Source of the DNA: JAFCUW01 sp049898325
GTDB taxonomy: Bacteria > Pseudomonadota > Gammaproteobacteria > Burkholderiales > Burkholderiaceae_D
Length of the DNA stretch: 64,000 bases
Direction of reading: 5' to 3'
Assembly: GCF_049898325.1 (NCBI RefSeq)
Contig: NZ_JAFCXL010000007.1
Coordinates: 1-64,000 of the forward strand
Both the position numbers and the translations under genes were made by a program. Positions within the stretch are counted from its first letter, which is position 1. Each line of letters starts with the position of its first letter. The notes beneath the pieces were generated by a model. The model was not told where the DNA came from. It made no database searches and worked only from the letters and a program-made list of their open reading frames with translations. Shown here one piece after another: positions 7,913-15,580 of this stretch.

Positions 7913-8307
7913 GCTGCACCGCCGATCTTGGCGACAGCCGCGCGCCAGATGGATTTGCCTTCGTCCAGGCCGGCAAAGAAAGCGTCCGCCTCGGCGGTGC
8001 CGGCTTGGTACGTCGGGATGATGTCTTTCCGCTCGATGCGATTTTCGAGAACTGCGCGGGTGCCGGCTTTGTATTCGGCGCTGCGCGGCGTGCGGCCGTT
8101 GAAGAACGCGGCTTGCATCAGCTGGTCGACCGAAAGTGCACTGGTGGCCACCTGGGCGCCGCCGGCGGATGGGGGCCAGGCTGGGCTCATGATGTCGAGC
8201 ATGACGGCGCAAGCGGCGTCGTCGTTCGCTTTGCGTTGTGCTGAGAGTTGTTCTTGCTGGTGTGGGGATGTGGTCGGTACGGACGTACCTGGGGCGTGCG
8301 GGGTCAT
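7909..8307 (-). CDS. Satellite hypothetical protein, 132 aa
   Basis: The N-terminal third is Pro/Ser/Gln-rich and probably disordered. The C-terminal two thirds contain SALSVDQLMQAAFFNGRTPRS and ERKDIIPTYQAGTAEADAFFAGLDEGKSIWR, which look folded. The arrangement is reminiscent of small phage proteins with one conserved helical core, but I cannot name a family. It overlaps both neighbours by four bases. Confidence 0.65.
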   Translation of the reverse strand: MTPHAPGTSVPTTSPHQQEQLSAQRKANDDAACAVMLDIMSPAWPPSAGGAQVATSALSVDQLMQAAFFNGRTPRSAEYKAGTRAVLENRIERKDIIPTYQAGTAEADAFFAGLDEGKSIWRAAVAKIGGAA

Positions 8308-8588
8308 GGCCTTGCTCCTAGATGAGACTTTTGAAAGTCCATCAATCCGTTTTCAAGCGGATTGGTGGGCGCGAATGTTGAAAACTCGTATCTAGCCGAG
8401 CGGGCACTATTCCCCTTGCGGGTATTGTGTTCATGCCCCATCGCGCCCATGGAAGCAAAACCATTAGGCGTAAAAAATACCACAGACTGTCGGGGTGGCA
8501 TACCGCTAGATAATCGTGTTTTCAAGCACTTGCACGGAGTATGCGTCAGCGCTTTGAGCGATGTCAAGGGAATCATTTGCATTTCCAT
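8304..8588 (-). CDS. Small satellite protein translationally coupled to alpA, 94 aa
   Basis: The start ATG at 8588 shares one base with the alpA stop (TGATG), and its own stop overlaps the next start by four bases. The protein begins MEMQMIPLTSLKALTHTPCK, contains a PPRQSVVFFTPNGFASMG core and a basic NTRKGNSARSARYEFSTF segment. It resembles the class of small early phage proteins sitting between alpA and replication genes (Ash/Icd-like in position), but the sequence match is not clear enough to name. A host-takeover or regulatory role is possible. Confidence 0.6.
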   Translation of the reverse strand: MEMQMIPLTSLKALTHTPCKCLKTRLSSGMPPRQSVVFFTPNGFASMGAMGHEHNTRKGNSARSARYEFSTFAPTNPLENGLMDFQKSHLGARP

Positions 8589-8818
8589 CACTTGCCGGCG
8601 ACGCGGTAATTTACCGGATCGGCAAAGAAGCGGTGCAGCTCGCGGTTTTGGTATGCGGTGCAGCGCTCCGACAGGCGGTGTGCTGGTGGCGCCTTGCCCG
8701 CCAAGACCAGTTGGCGGAACTTCTCGCGGCTGAATGGGCAGAATGGTTCGAGCTCTTTCCAGCGGCTCATGCCGTCTACTGGAAGGGTCTTGCTTGGTTC
8801 TGATGCTTGATGTGCCAT
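8588..8818 (-). CDS. alpA: AlpA-like transcriptional regulator
   Basis: This 76-aa protein has the AlpA pattern: SRWKELEPFCPFSREKFRQL forms the first helices, followed by VLAGKAPPAHRLSERCTAYQNRELHRFF, matching the winged-helix (MerR-like) DNA-binding fold. AlpA proteins are activators of excision or early genes in P4-like satellites and phage-inducible islands. It is the first gene of an operon of nine overlapping genes. Upstream lies an array of four similar 10-mers that may be its operators or those of a helper regulator. An AGG lies just upstream of the start. Confidence 0.8.
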   Translation of the reverse strand: MAHQASEPSKTLPVDGMSRWKELEPFCPFSREKFRQLVLAGKAPPAHRLSERCTAYQNRELHRFFADPVNYRVAGK

Positions 8819-8898
8819 GGTTGCCTACCTTTGCATGTTGCCGCCGAAGTTCAGCGGATTGATGCAATCTTAGGCAGGCAGAGCAGCGCCGAATAGCT

Positions 8899-9019
8899 GG
8901 GTAGGTTACGAAAACATACCCGTCCTTCAGGCTTAATAGGGGGGTGGGTTAATCCAGCTAATGGGGGTGATGGTTAAAAAAATCATTCAATATCAACGAG
9001 TTAAAGGGTGGGTAGGTTA
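8899..9019 (-). promoter_or_regulatory. Operator-like array of four 10-mers before alpA
   Basis: Plus-strand units are GGGTAGGTTA (8899-8908), GGGTGGGTTA (8942-8951), GTGATGGTTA (8967-8976) and GGGTAGGTTA (9010-9019). Start-to-start distances are 43, 25 and 43 bp, a symmetric arrangement. The last copy overlaps the stop region of the upstream gene. The array fills the promoter region of the alpA operon, which suggests binding of a regulator. Confidence 0.5.
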
Positions 9020-9763
9020 GCCCGGGGTCTTTGGCGGCCCCCCTTTTAACTGCCAGTTCGCTATCTTGGCAATTTCTCTGATTGCGTCGGTCATCGCCTT
9101 ACCGTCTGGATGGGTTAGCTCTAAATCGGCAGCGTTGTCCGTAAGCCATTGTTCAAGCGCTTGTTTGGCGGTACGGCCAGGTGGCGGTTCAGTGACCGTC
9201 TCCCAAGCTTGGATTGCGGCTTTCAATTTGACCGTATATCGCGGGTGGTTTGGATCAAGATAAGAAGCTGGCGGCAGAAGTAACTGCACTTCAGACGCCG
9301 CCGTGTTTTCGCCATCATCGACGGCAACAATCGTCACAGTTCCATCGACCGGTTTTTGCTGACTCCTAATAACAAACTCACGATATGACGGAATGTTTTT
9401 GCTCTTTACCCATTTCATAAATGCGGCTTGAGATATACGCGTCATGTGATGAATTATTGTATTGCTGTCAGGAAGATCGGGGAAACTTACTTCCTTTGCC
9501 CATGACCCGTTCTGATAATCTTCGTGTAATTCCCATGCCTTAACGAACGGAAGTGTTCCAGCGCATACTGCCTCTGCAATCGCGCGTTGATAAGTTCCAG
9601 CTTTCTTATATTGCATTATCCGAACTATTCCACGAAGCTCATTTAACCGGCGAGTTTCATGGTCCCATGGGTCAATTGCAGCCCACAGCATTGCCGCTTC
9701 TTCCACTGTCCACACTTCGACAAAGCGCCAGTCGGAAAGGTCTGGGAGTTCATTAATATCCAT
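9017..9763 (-). CDS. Integrase-associated hypothetical protein, 248 aa
   Basis: The second ATG (9763) is preferred because AAAGGA lies five bases upstream of it, while the first ATG (9769) overlaps that site. The N-terminus (DINELPDLSDWRFVEVWTVEEAAMLWAAIDPW) and the C-terminus (LDPNHPRYTVKLKAAIQAWE, AMTDAIREIAKIANWQLKGG) follow a layout I associate with proteins next to P4-type integrases in betaproteobacterial islands. No catalytic motif is seen. The C-terminal helices may bind DNA. It lies 23 bases from the integrase stop, on the same strand. Confidence 0.7.
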   Translation of the reverse strand: MDINELPDLSDWRFVEVWTVEEAAMLWAAIDPWDHETRRLNELRGIVRIMQYKKAGTYQRAIAEAVCAGTLPFVKAWELHEDYQNGSWAKEVSFPDLPDSNTIIHHMTRISQAAFMKWVKSKNIPSYREFVIRSQQKPVDGTVTIVAVDDGENTAASEVQLLLPPASYLDPNHPRYTVKLKAAIQAWETVTEPPPGRTAKQALEQWLTDNAADLELTHPDGKAMTDAIREIAKIANWQLKGGPPKTPG

Positions 9764-9786
9764 GTTCATCCTTTGCTATTGGCGAA

Positions 9787-11055
9787 TCAGTTTTGAGCGG
9801 TCTTACCAAAGCGCCCGGCAATAACCTTGCCGCCGGCGGCCGCGTCCAGGTAGTCGGCGTACTGCTGCATCATCACGCGGCGCTCGTCCAGGAATAGGGC
9901 CCGGTCGTATGCCTCCCCATAGGCGTCACCAGATGCGTGCGACAGCTGGCGGTCGACCACCTCATGCCGGTAGCCCATGCGCTCCTTGATGACGCCCATG
10001 GCCAGCGAGCGGAAGCCGTGGCCGGTCATCTTGCCGGCGTAGCCCATGCGCTTGAGGGCCGCCAGGATGCCGAAGTTCGTGGCCGGCTTCGTGTGGTCCC
10101 GCTGGTTGGGAAACAGGTAGGTATTGCCGCCGGTGATTTCGTGCAGCTCGCGGAGAAGGTCCCACCCCTGGCGCGGCAGGAACACATGGTGGTTGACCTT
10201 GCGCGGCTTGACCTTCTTTTTGCCCATCTTCATCCGGTGCCAGTCGATCACCCATGACTCGTTCACCAGGTCGATTTCGGACCATGGCGTTTCGGTGAGC
10301 TCGCTAGTCCGCACGAACGTCATCATCATCAGCCGGAACATGACGCGGGTTGGCACGAACATGCGCCCCTCGATCTTGGCGAAGGCTCGCAGGAAGTCCG
10401 GCAGGTCGTCGGCGGTGATGGCCGCATGGTGACCGTTCGTTGTCGGCTTGAGGGCGCCGCGCAGGCTGGGCACGGGGTCTGTATCGGCCTTGCCCGATGC
10501 GATCGCGTAGCGGAATATCTGGCCGCATACCTGGCCTTGGCGCTTGGCCATATCCAATGCCCCGCGCTTCTCGATCTGGCGCAGCACGTCCAGGATGACA
10601 GGCGCTTTGATCTGTGCGATAGGGTGTTTGCCGATCAGCGGGAATATGTCGACCTCCAGACGATGAATGATGTTGGCGGCGGTGCGCGGCTGCCAGCTCT
10701 CCAGCTTGTTCGCATGCCACTCGCGTGCGACTGCCTCAAACGTGTTTGCGGCGGCCGTAGCCTTGTGCTGCTTATCGATGCGTTTCGCCTGGCCGGGGTC
10801 AACGCCAGCCGCCACCTGTTTGCGCGCAGCCTCTCGCTTGAGTCGCGCATCCAGCAACGACACCTCGTCGTAGGCGCCGAAGGCAAGTCGGCTTTCTTTG
10901 CCGTTGGCCTGCTTGAACTTCATCCGCCACAGCTTCGCGCCAGTAGGCATCACTTCGAGGTACAGGCCGCCACCATCTGCCAGCTTGTATGCCTTCTCGC
11001 GCGGCTTGGCGTTCTTGATCGACTTATCAGAAAGGGGGACAACGATTTTAGGCAT
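9787..11055 (-). CDS. int: P4-type tyrosine integrase
   Basis: This 422-aa protein has the N-terminal arm-binding domain of P4-like integrases (SDKSIKNAKPREKAYKLADG, LYLEVMPTGAKLWRMKF, LAFGAYDEVSLLDAR) and a SAM-like core-binding domain. The catalytic domain has Arg in FVRTSELTETPWSEID, HGFRS, the LSHA histidine and a late Tyr. The ATG at 11055 is used; a TTG at 11097 would add 14 residues, and neither has a clear ribosome site. The gene's start lies among TGGGGGCA-type repeats, so the integrase may repress itself. It sits beside the 3' end of tRNA-Met, as expected for this family. Confidence 0.92.
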   Translation of the reverse strand: MPKIVVPLSDKSIKNAKPREKAYKLADGGGLYLEVMPTGAKLWRMKFKQANGKESRLAFGAYDEVSLLDARLKREAARKQVAAGVDPGQAKRIDKQHKATAAANTFEAVAREWHANKLESWQPRTAANIIHRLEVDIFPLIGKHPIAQIKAPVILDVLRQIEKRGALDMAKRQGQVCGQIFRYAIASGKADTDPVPSLRGALKPTTNGHHAAITADDLPDFLRAFAKIEGRMFVPTRVMFRLMMMTFVRTSELTETPWSEIDLVNESWVIDWHRMKMGKKKVKPRKVNHHVFLPRQGWDLLRELHEITGGNTYLFPNQRDHTKPATNFGILAALKRMGYAGKMTGHGFRSLAMGVIKERMGYRHEVVDRQLSHASGDAYGEAYDRALFLDERRVMMQQYADYLDAAAGGKVIAGRFGKTAQN

Positions 11056-11111
11056 CTTGGGGGCATCCAGTCTTTGGGGGCATCGTCCGACCCCCAAGAC
11101 TGCCCCGAAAA
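11056..11111. repeat. Integrase arm-type repeats, right end
   Basis: CTTGGGGGCAT (11056-11065 region), TTTGGGGGCAT (11073-11083) and TGCCCCGAAAA (11101-11111) are forms of the same motif found as a tandem pair at 1729-1752. They overlap the integrase start region, consistent with arm-site occupancy and autoregulation; this is inferred. Confidence 0.5.
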
Positions 11112-11151
11112 TACATGGGTGTCAATGGGCAAACTTTGGCAGTACAGGCGT

Positions 11152-11188
11152 AAAAAAACCCCTAAGCGTTTGATTTCTTAGGGGTTTC
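11152..11188 (-). terminator. Terminator downstream of tRNA-Met
   Basis: ACCCCTAAG (11158-11166) pairs perfectly with CTTAGGGGT (11177-11185). Seven A on the left become a U-tract for minus-strand transcription. It separates tRNA-Met transcription from the integrase gene and is probably brought in with the island. Confidence 0.75.
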
Positions 11189-11220
11189 TAGGCAAACTTG
11201 GTAATACTTTGCCGTGTTTT

Positions 11221-11239
11221 TGGTGGTGATAGGTGGACT
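11221..11239. repeat. attR-like repeat inside tRNA-Met
   Basis: TGGTGGTGATAGGTGGACT is the 3' end of the tRNA gene including CCA. It corresponds to the copy at 1654-1671, so recombination between them would release the roughly 9.6-kb island and leave one tRNA gene. Confidence 0.7.
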
Positions 11240-11297
11240 TGAACCACCGACCCCAGCATTATGAATGCTGTGCTCTAACCAACTGAGCTATATCACC
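11221..11297 (-). tRNA. tRNA-Met (CAT), host of the island insertion
   Basis: A complete cloverleaf reads on the minus strand. The acceptor pair is GGTGATA/TATCACC, the D stem GCTC/GAGC, the anticodon stem CAGCA/TGCTG with loop TTCATAA (anticodon CAT), the T stem GGTGG/CCACC with TTCAAGT, discriminator A and an encoded CCA. The overall form fits an elongator Met tRNA rather than the initiator. The 3' 19 bases also serve as the attR-like repeat. Confidence 0.93.
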
Positions 11298-11376
11298 TGA
11301 CAGACGGGCATTATCCAGATTTTGCGGGAATGTGTCAAGGATACCCGCACAACTCTTTAAAACCTGCGCTCTTCGC

Positions 11377-12360
11377 CTACCGGCGCGCCGTCATGGCGGT
11401 CTCGATGTGGGCCAGCATGGCCGGGGCGGGGTCGGTGCCGATGCAGTCGAATACCACCCGCTCCGGCATCGCCCGCAGCCACGTCAACTGGCGCTTGGCC
11501 AGCTGGCGGGTGGCGATGATGCCCGTCTCGCGCAGGGCGGGGCGGTCGATGGCGCCGTCGAGATACTCCCAGGCCTGGCGGTAGCCCACGCAACGCATCG
11601 ACGGCAAGTTCGGCTGCAAGTCGCCGCGCGCGCGCAGGGTCGCCACCTCGGCCACCAGGCCGGCGTCGTCGCGCTGGCCCAGCATCTGCTCGAAACGGGC
11701 GGCGATGCGGCCATGCAGTACGGCGCGGTCGGACGGCTCGAGCGCCAGCGGCAGCAGCGCGAACGGCAAATCAAGCTTGCCGCGGCCCGACAGCAAGGCC
11801 GACATCGGCTTGCCACTGAGGAGGTAGATCTCCAGCGCCCGGTTGATGCGCTGGGCGTCGTTCGGCGCCAGCCGCGCCGCCGTCACAGGGTCCACCTCGG
11901 CCAGGCGCGCATGCAGGGCCGGCCAGCCCAGCCGGGCGGCGTCCGCTTCCAGCTGGGCACGCACGGCCACGTCGGCCGTCGGCAGGTCGTCCAGGCCCTC
12001 GCTGAGGCCCTTGAAATACATCATGGTGCCGCCCACCAGCAGCGCCAGCTTGCCGCGCGCGCTGATGTCGGCCACCAGGCGCAAGGTGTCAAGGCGGAAC
12101 TGGGCCACCGAATAGGCGTCGAGCGGGTCGAGAATGTCGATCAGGTGGTGCGGCACACTGGCCAGCTCCTGCGCGCTGGGCTTGGCCGTGCCGATGTCCA
12201 TGCCGCGGTACACCAGCGCCGAATCGACCGAGATGATCTCGGCCGGCAGCGCCGCCGCAATGGCCAGCGCGGCGGCAGTCTTGCCCGACGCGGTCGGCCC
12301 CATGATGGCCACCGCCAGCGGTGCCGCGGCGTGCGTCGTCGCCATGCGGGGCGCGCTCAT
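11377..12360 (-). CDS. miaA: tRNA dimethylallyltransferase
   Basis: MiaA adds an isopentenyl group to A37 of tRNAs reading UNN codons. The 327-aa product has the P-loop MGPTASGKTAAAL (about residue 20), the substrate strand IISVDSALVYRGMDIGTAKP, the HHLIDILDP motif, GGTMMYFKGLSEGLDDLP, and QRINRALEIY. The C-terminal signatures CVGYRQAWEYLDG and TRQLAKRQLTWLR are also present. Length is normal. The start overlaps the MFS stop (ATGA), and another ATG lies five codons in. It forms a mutL-MFS-miaA operon; in many bacteria mutL and miaA are direct neighbours. Confidence 0.96.
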   Translation of the reverse strand: MSAPRMATTHAAAPLAVAIMGPTASGKTAAALAIAAALPAEIISVDSALVYRGMDIGTAKPSAQELASVPHHLIDILDPLDAYSVAQFRLDTLRLVADISARGKLALLVGGTMMYFKGLSEGLDDLPTADVAVRAQLEADAARLGWPALHARLAEVDPVTAARLAPNDAQRINRALEIYLLSGKPMSALLSGRGKLDLPFALLPLALEPSDRAVLHGRIAARFEQMLGQRDDAGLVAEVATLRARGDLQPNLPSMRCVGYRQAWEYLDGAIDRPALRETGIIATRQLAKRQLTWLRAMPERVVFDCIGTDPAPAMLAHIETAMTARR

Positions 12361-13589
12361 GCGCCCACCGCGTCGGCCCGGTGGCCCAGCAGGCGCACCG
12401 ACGCGAAGATGGCCAGGCCCAGCACCGCCGCTACCATGGCCAGCGGGCGCAAGGTGCCGTCGAAGGTGGCGCCCACCACCGAGCCCACCACGAAGGCCAC
12501 CGACATCGCCAGCGCCCCCATCAGGCCCGCGGCGGTGCCTGCCTGCTGGGGGAAGGGCGTCACCGCGCCCGATTGGGAGATGGGGAAATTGATGCCGTGG
12601 GCGAGCATGGTGGCGAACATCGCCGCCACCACCAGCGCCCAGTGCGCGAGGCCGGCGCCAATCGCCGCCAGGAACAGCAGCCCGGCCACCAGCGAGGCGG
12701 CGCCGCCGATGCGCTGCGCGCGCGCCTGGCCCAGCTGGCCCAGCATGCGGCGGCACAGCAAGGTGCCGGCCAGGTAGCCCGACACGCCGAAGGCAAAACA
12801 GTAGCCGAACCAGGCGGTGGGCACCTCGAGCACGCGAATGAGCACCAGCGAGGAGCCGGAAATGAAGGCGAAAATGGCGCCGTACGACAGCGCGCCAGGC
12901 AGGGCGTTGGCCCAGAAGGCGCGCGCGCCCAGCACCAGCCGGTAGTTTTCCAGCAGGCCCGCCAGCTCGGTGGCGCGGGGATTCTTGTGGACGTTCGTCT
13001 CGGGCAGGCGCAGCAGCACCGCCAGCAGCAGGGCGGCGCCCAGCACGGCGTGGGCAAGGAAGGCGGCGCGCCAGCCGAAACTCACTTGCAGGTAGGAGCC
13101 GGCGATGGGCCCCAGCAGGGGCGCCAGCGACAGCCAGCTCGACGCGCGGGCGATCACGCGCGCGCTGTCGGCCGGCGCATAGGCGTCGCGCACGATGGCG
13201 CGGGCGATGATGATGGCCGAGCAGCAGCCCAGCGCCTGCAGGAAGCGGGCGACGATCAGCAGGCCGATGCCGGGCGCGCCCGCGCACAGCAGGCTGGCGA
13301 CGACGTACAGCGCCAGGCCGGCCAGCAGCACGGGACGGCGGCCGTAACGGTCCGACAGGGGACCGATCACCAGCTGGGCGCCGCCGAAGCCGGCCACGAA
13401 CAGCGACAGCGTCAGCTGCACCGTCGAGGCGGGCACCTGGAAGGCGCTGGCCAGGCCGGGCAGGGAGGCCAGGTACAGGTCGGTCGACAGGGGCTGCAGC
13501 ATCAGGAAACCGATGATGAGCAGCAGCACGGGGGCGTGGGCGAAGGCGGCGATCGGCGTGATCTGCGGGGCGGCGGCGGGATGCTTCAT
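12357..13589 (-). CDS. Bcr/CflA-type MFS drug exporter
   Basis: This 410-aa inner-membrane protein has about 12 hydrophobic segments. DHA1 signatures are FLMLQPLSTDLYLASLPGL in helix 1, the loop motif GPLSDRYGRRPVLL after helix 2, and LGCCSAIIIARAIVRDAY plus LAPLLGPIAGSYL in helices 4-5. These match the Bcr/CflA group exporting drugs or small metabolites by proton antiport. The start codon shares a base with the mutL stop (TGATG), and its stop overlaps miaA, so it is translated within the mutL-miaA operon, an unusual place for an exporter. The substrate cannot be read. Confidence 0.88.
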   Translation of the reverse strand: MKHPAAAPQITPIAAFAHAPVLLLIIGFLMLQPLSTDLYLASLPGLASAFQVPASTVQLTLSLFVAGFGGAQLVIGPLSDRYGRRPVLLAGLALYVVASLLCAGAPGIGLLIVARFLQALGCCSAIIIARAIVRDAYAPADSARVIARASSWLSLAPLLGPIAGSYLQVSFGWRAAFLAHAVLGAALLLAVLLRLPETNVHKNPRATELAGLLENYRLVLGARAFWANALPGALSYGAIFAFISGSSLVLIRVLEVPTAWFGYCFAFGVSGYLAGTLLCRRMLGQLGQARAQRIGGAASLVAGLLFLAAIGAGLAHWALVVAAMFATMLAHGINFPISQSGAVTPFPQQAGTAAGLMGALAMSVAFVVGSVVGATFDGTLRPLAMVAAVLGLAIFASVRLLGHRADAVGA

Positions 13590-15514
13590 CACTGGCCGCG
13601 CAGGAACAGCTTGTCGAGCGCGGCGATTTCGAGCTGGACCCAGGTGGGGCGGCCGTGGTTGCACTGGTCGGCGCGCTCGGTCGATTCCATCTGGCGCAGC
13701 AGCGCGTTCATCTCCGGCACCGACAGCATGCGGTTGGCGCGCACGGCGGTGTGGCAGGCCAGGGTGCCCAGCAGCTCGTTGCGGCGCTCGATCAGCACGC
13801 GCGAGCCGCCGTATTCGCGCACGTCGCGCAGCACGTCGCGCGCCAGCGTCTGCGCGTCGGCGCCCTTGAGCAGCACCGGCACCGAGCGCACCGCCAGCGT
13901 GGTGGGCGAGAGCGCGGCAATGTCGAAGCCCAGCGCCTGCAAGGTGGCGCGGTGCTCCTGCGCCGTGCCCACCTCGATGGCGTCGGCATAGAAAGTGACG
14001 GGGATCAGCAGCGCCTGCACCTGCATGTCCTGGCCGTCCACCTGGGCGTCGAGCGCCGTTTTTAATTGTTCGTACAGGATGCGCTCGTGGGCGGCGTGCA
14101 TGTCGACCAGCACCATGCCCCGGGCGTTTTGCGCCAGCACGTAGATGCCGTGCAGCTGCGCCAGCGCGAAGCCCAGCGGGTAGTCTTCGTTGGGCATCGA
14201 CGGCACCGGCGCGGCATACGGCGTCACCGGCGCGCGCGCCGCGGCAACTTCGCCGGAAGCGCCAGCGCCGCCGCCATCGAACAGCGCGCCATACGCGGCC
14301 GCCGTTTGCGCCACCCCCGGTTGATAGCGCTCGCCCGGCCCATACGGCGACGGCGAGAATGTGCCCGACAGCTGCGGCCCGAACGAAGTCTGCTCGTGCT
14401 CGCGCCGCCACGGTCCCCCGTTCGAGGCCGATACCGCGCCGCCCACATCGGCCGCCGGCAGCGGCGCCGGCACGCTGCCGTGCGCCGTGGCCGAGGTCTG
14501 CGCCAGCGCGCGCTGGACCACGTGGAAAACGAACTGGTGCACCGCGCGGCTGTCGCGAAAGCGCACTTCGATTTTCGACGGGTGCACGTTGACGTCGACC
14601 AGCGCCGGATCGAGGTCGAGCGCCAGCACGTAGGACGGAAAGCGGTCGCCGTGCAGCACGTCCTGGTAGGCCGCGCGCACCGCGTGCATGAGCAGCTTGT
14701 CGCGCACGAAGCGCCCGTTGACATAAAAGAACTGGCCGTCCGCACGCGCCTTCGAGGCCGTCGGCAGGCCGGCGAAGCCGTGCAGGCGCAAGGGGCCGGC
14801 CGACTCGTCCAGCGCCAGCCGCGCCTCGGCGAAATCGCTGCCGAGAATGTGCGCGCTGCGCTTGTCGATGGCGCCGATCTTCCAGTGGTCGATGGTGCGG
14901 CCGTTGTGGGTCAGGCTGAAAGCGACGTCGGGGCGGGCCAGCGCGATGCGCCGCACCACCTCGGCGCAATGGCCGTATTCGGTCTGCTCGGACTTGAGGA
15001 ACTTGCGCCGCGCCGGGGTATTGAAGTACAGGTCCTGGACGTCGATGGTGGTGCCGTGCGGCCCCGACGAGGGCGCCACCTGGCCCAGGTGCGAGCCCAC
15101 CAGCTCCCAGGCGTGCGGGGCGTCGGCCGTGCGCGAGGTGACGGTGACGGCCGCCACCGAGGCGATCGACGCGAGCGCTTCTCCCCGAAAGCCCAGCGTG
15201 CCGACGTTTTCCAGGTCGTGCAGCGAGGCGATTTTCGAGGTGGCGTGGCGCGCCAGCGCCAGCGGCAACTGCTCGGGGGCGATGCCGCGGCCGTTGTCGG
15301 TGATGGCGATGCGCTTGACGCCGCCTTCTTCGAGCCGCACGGTGATCGCCGTGGCGCCCGCGTCGAGGGCGTTTTCGAGCAGCTCCTTGACCACCGCCGA
15401 GGGACGCTCGACCACTTCACCGGCGGCGATTTGCGAAATGAGCTGGTCGGGCAGGGCCTGGATGGGGCGCGGCGTGACGGGATCTGGGGAGGCGGAAGAC
15501 AGGGCGGCGTTCAT
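13589..15514 (-). CDS. mutL: DNA mismatch repair protein MutL
   Basis: This 641-aa protein couples mismatch recognition by MutS to strand removal. The N-terminal GHKL ATPase has VVKELLENALDAGATAI, ITDNGRGI, RHATSKI and LGFRGEALASIASV, followed by a long Ala/Gly/Pro linker (about 340-440). The C-terminal dimerisation domain contains LVDMHAAHERILYEQL, which fits the endonuclease motif DxHAxxExxxxE, and ACHTAVRANRMLS. That implies a nicking MutL of the type found where MutH is missing. It starts the mutL-MFS-miaA operon. Confidence 0.96.
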   Translation of the reverse strand: MNAALSSASPDPVTPRPIQALPDQLISQIAAGEVVERPSAVVKELLENALDAGATAITVRLEEGGVKRIAITDNGRGIAPEQLPLALARHATSKIASLHDLENVGTLGFRGEALASIASVAAVTVTSRTADAPHAWELVGSHLGQVAPSSGPHGTTIDVQDLYFNTPARRKFLKSEQTEYGHCAEVVRRIALARPDVAFSLTHNGRTIDHWKIGAIDKRSAHILGSDFAEARLALDESAGPLRLHGFAGLPTASKARADGQFFYVNGRFVRDKLLMHAVRAAYQDVLHGDRFPSYVLALDLDPALVDVNVHPSKIEVRFRDSRAVHQFVFHVVQRALAQTSATAHGSVPAPLPAADVGGAVSASNGGPWRREHEQTSFGPQLSGTFSPSPYGPGERYQPGVAQTAAAYGALFDGGGAGASGEVAAARAPVTPYAAPVPSMPNEDYPLGFALAQLHGIYVLAQNARGMVLVDMHAAHERILYEQLKTALDAQVDGQDMQVQALLIPVTFYADAIEVGTAQEHRATLQALGFDIAALSPTTLAVRSVPVLLKGADAQTLARDVLRDVREYGGSRVLIERRNELLGTLACHTAVRANRMLSVPEMNALLRQMESTERADQCNHGRPTWVQLEIAALDKLFLRGQ

Positions 15515-15580
15515 GGCCCGATTATAGCCTGTGCCCGGGCGCTGGCGGCGCCCTGGCAGCGCCCCGTCAACCCGTCCGGC

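Larger units (their letters stand above)
1654..11239. mobile_element. Capsid-encoding phage satellite / island in tRNA-Met (about 9.6 kb)
   Basis: The unit is bounded by imperfect copies of the tRNA-Met 3' end. All its genes are on the minus strand, in the order integrase, integrase-associated hypothetical, AlpA-like regulator, seven small genes with a RepA-like helicase among them, HK97-like prohead protease and major capsid protein. No portal, terminase, head-tail connector, tail, lysis or repressor gene can be found. This resembles capsid-forming phage-inducible islands but is reduced to capsid plus protease. A degraded prophage is the alternative. The intact reading frames, eight tightly overlapping gene junctions and preserved repeats argue for a maintained element. 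Confidence 0.75.

Noticed and set aside
12321..13991. 556-residue plus-strand open frame opposite the MFS and mutL genes
   Set aside because: Low-complexity Gln/His/Arg composition, no ribosome site, fully covered by real genes.
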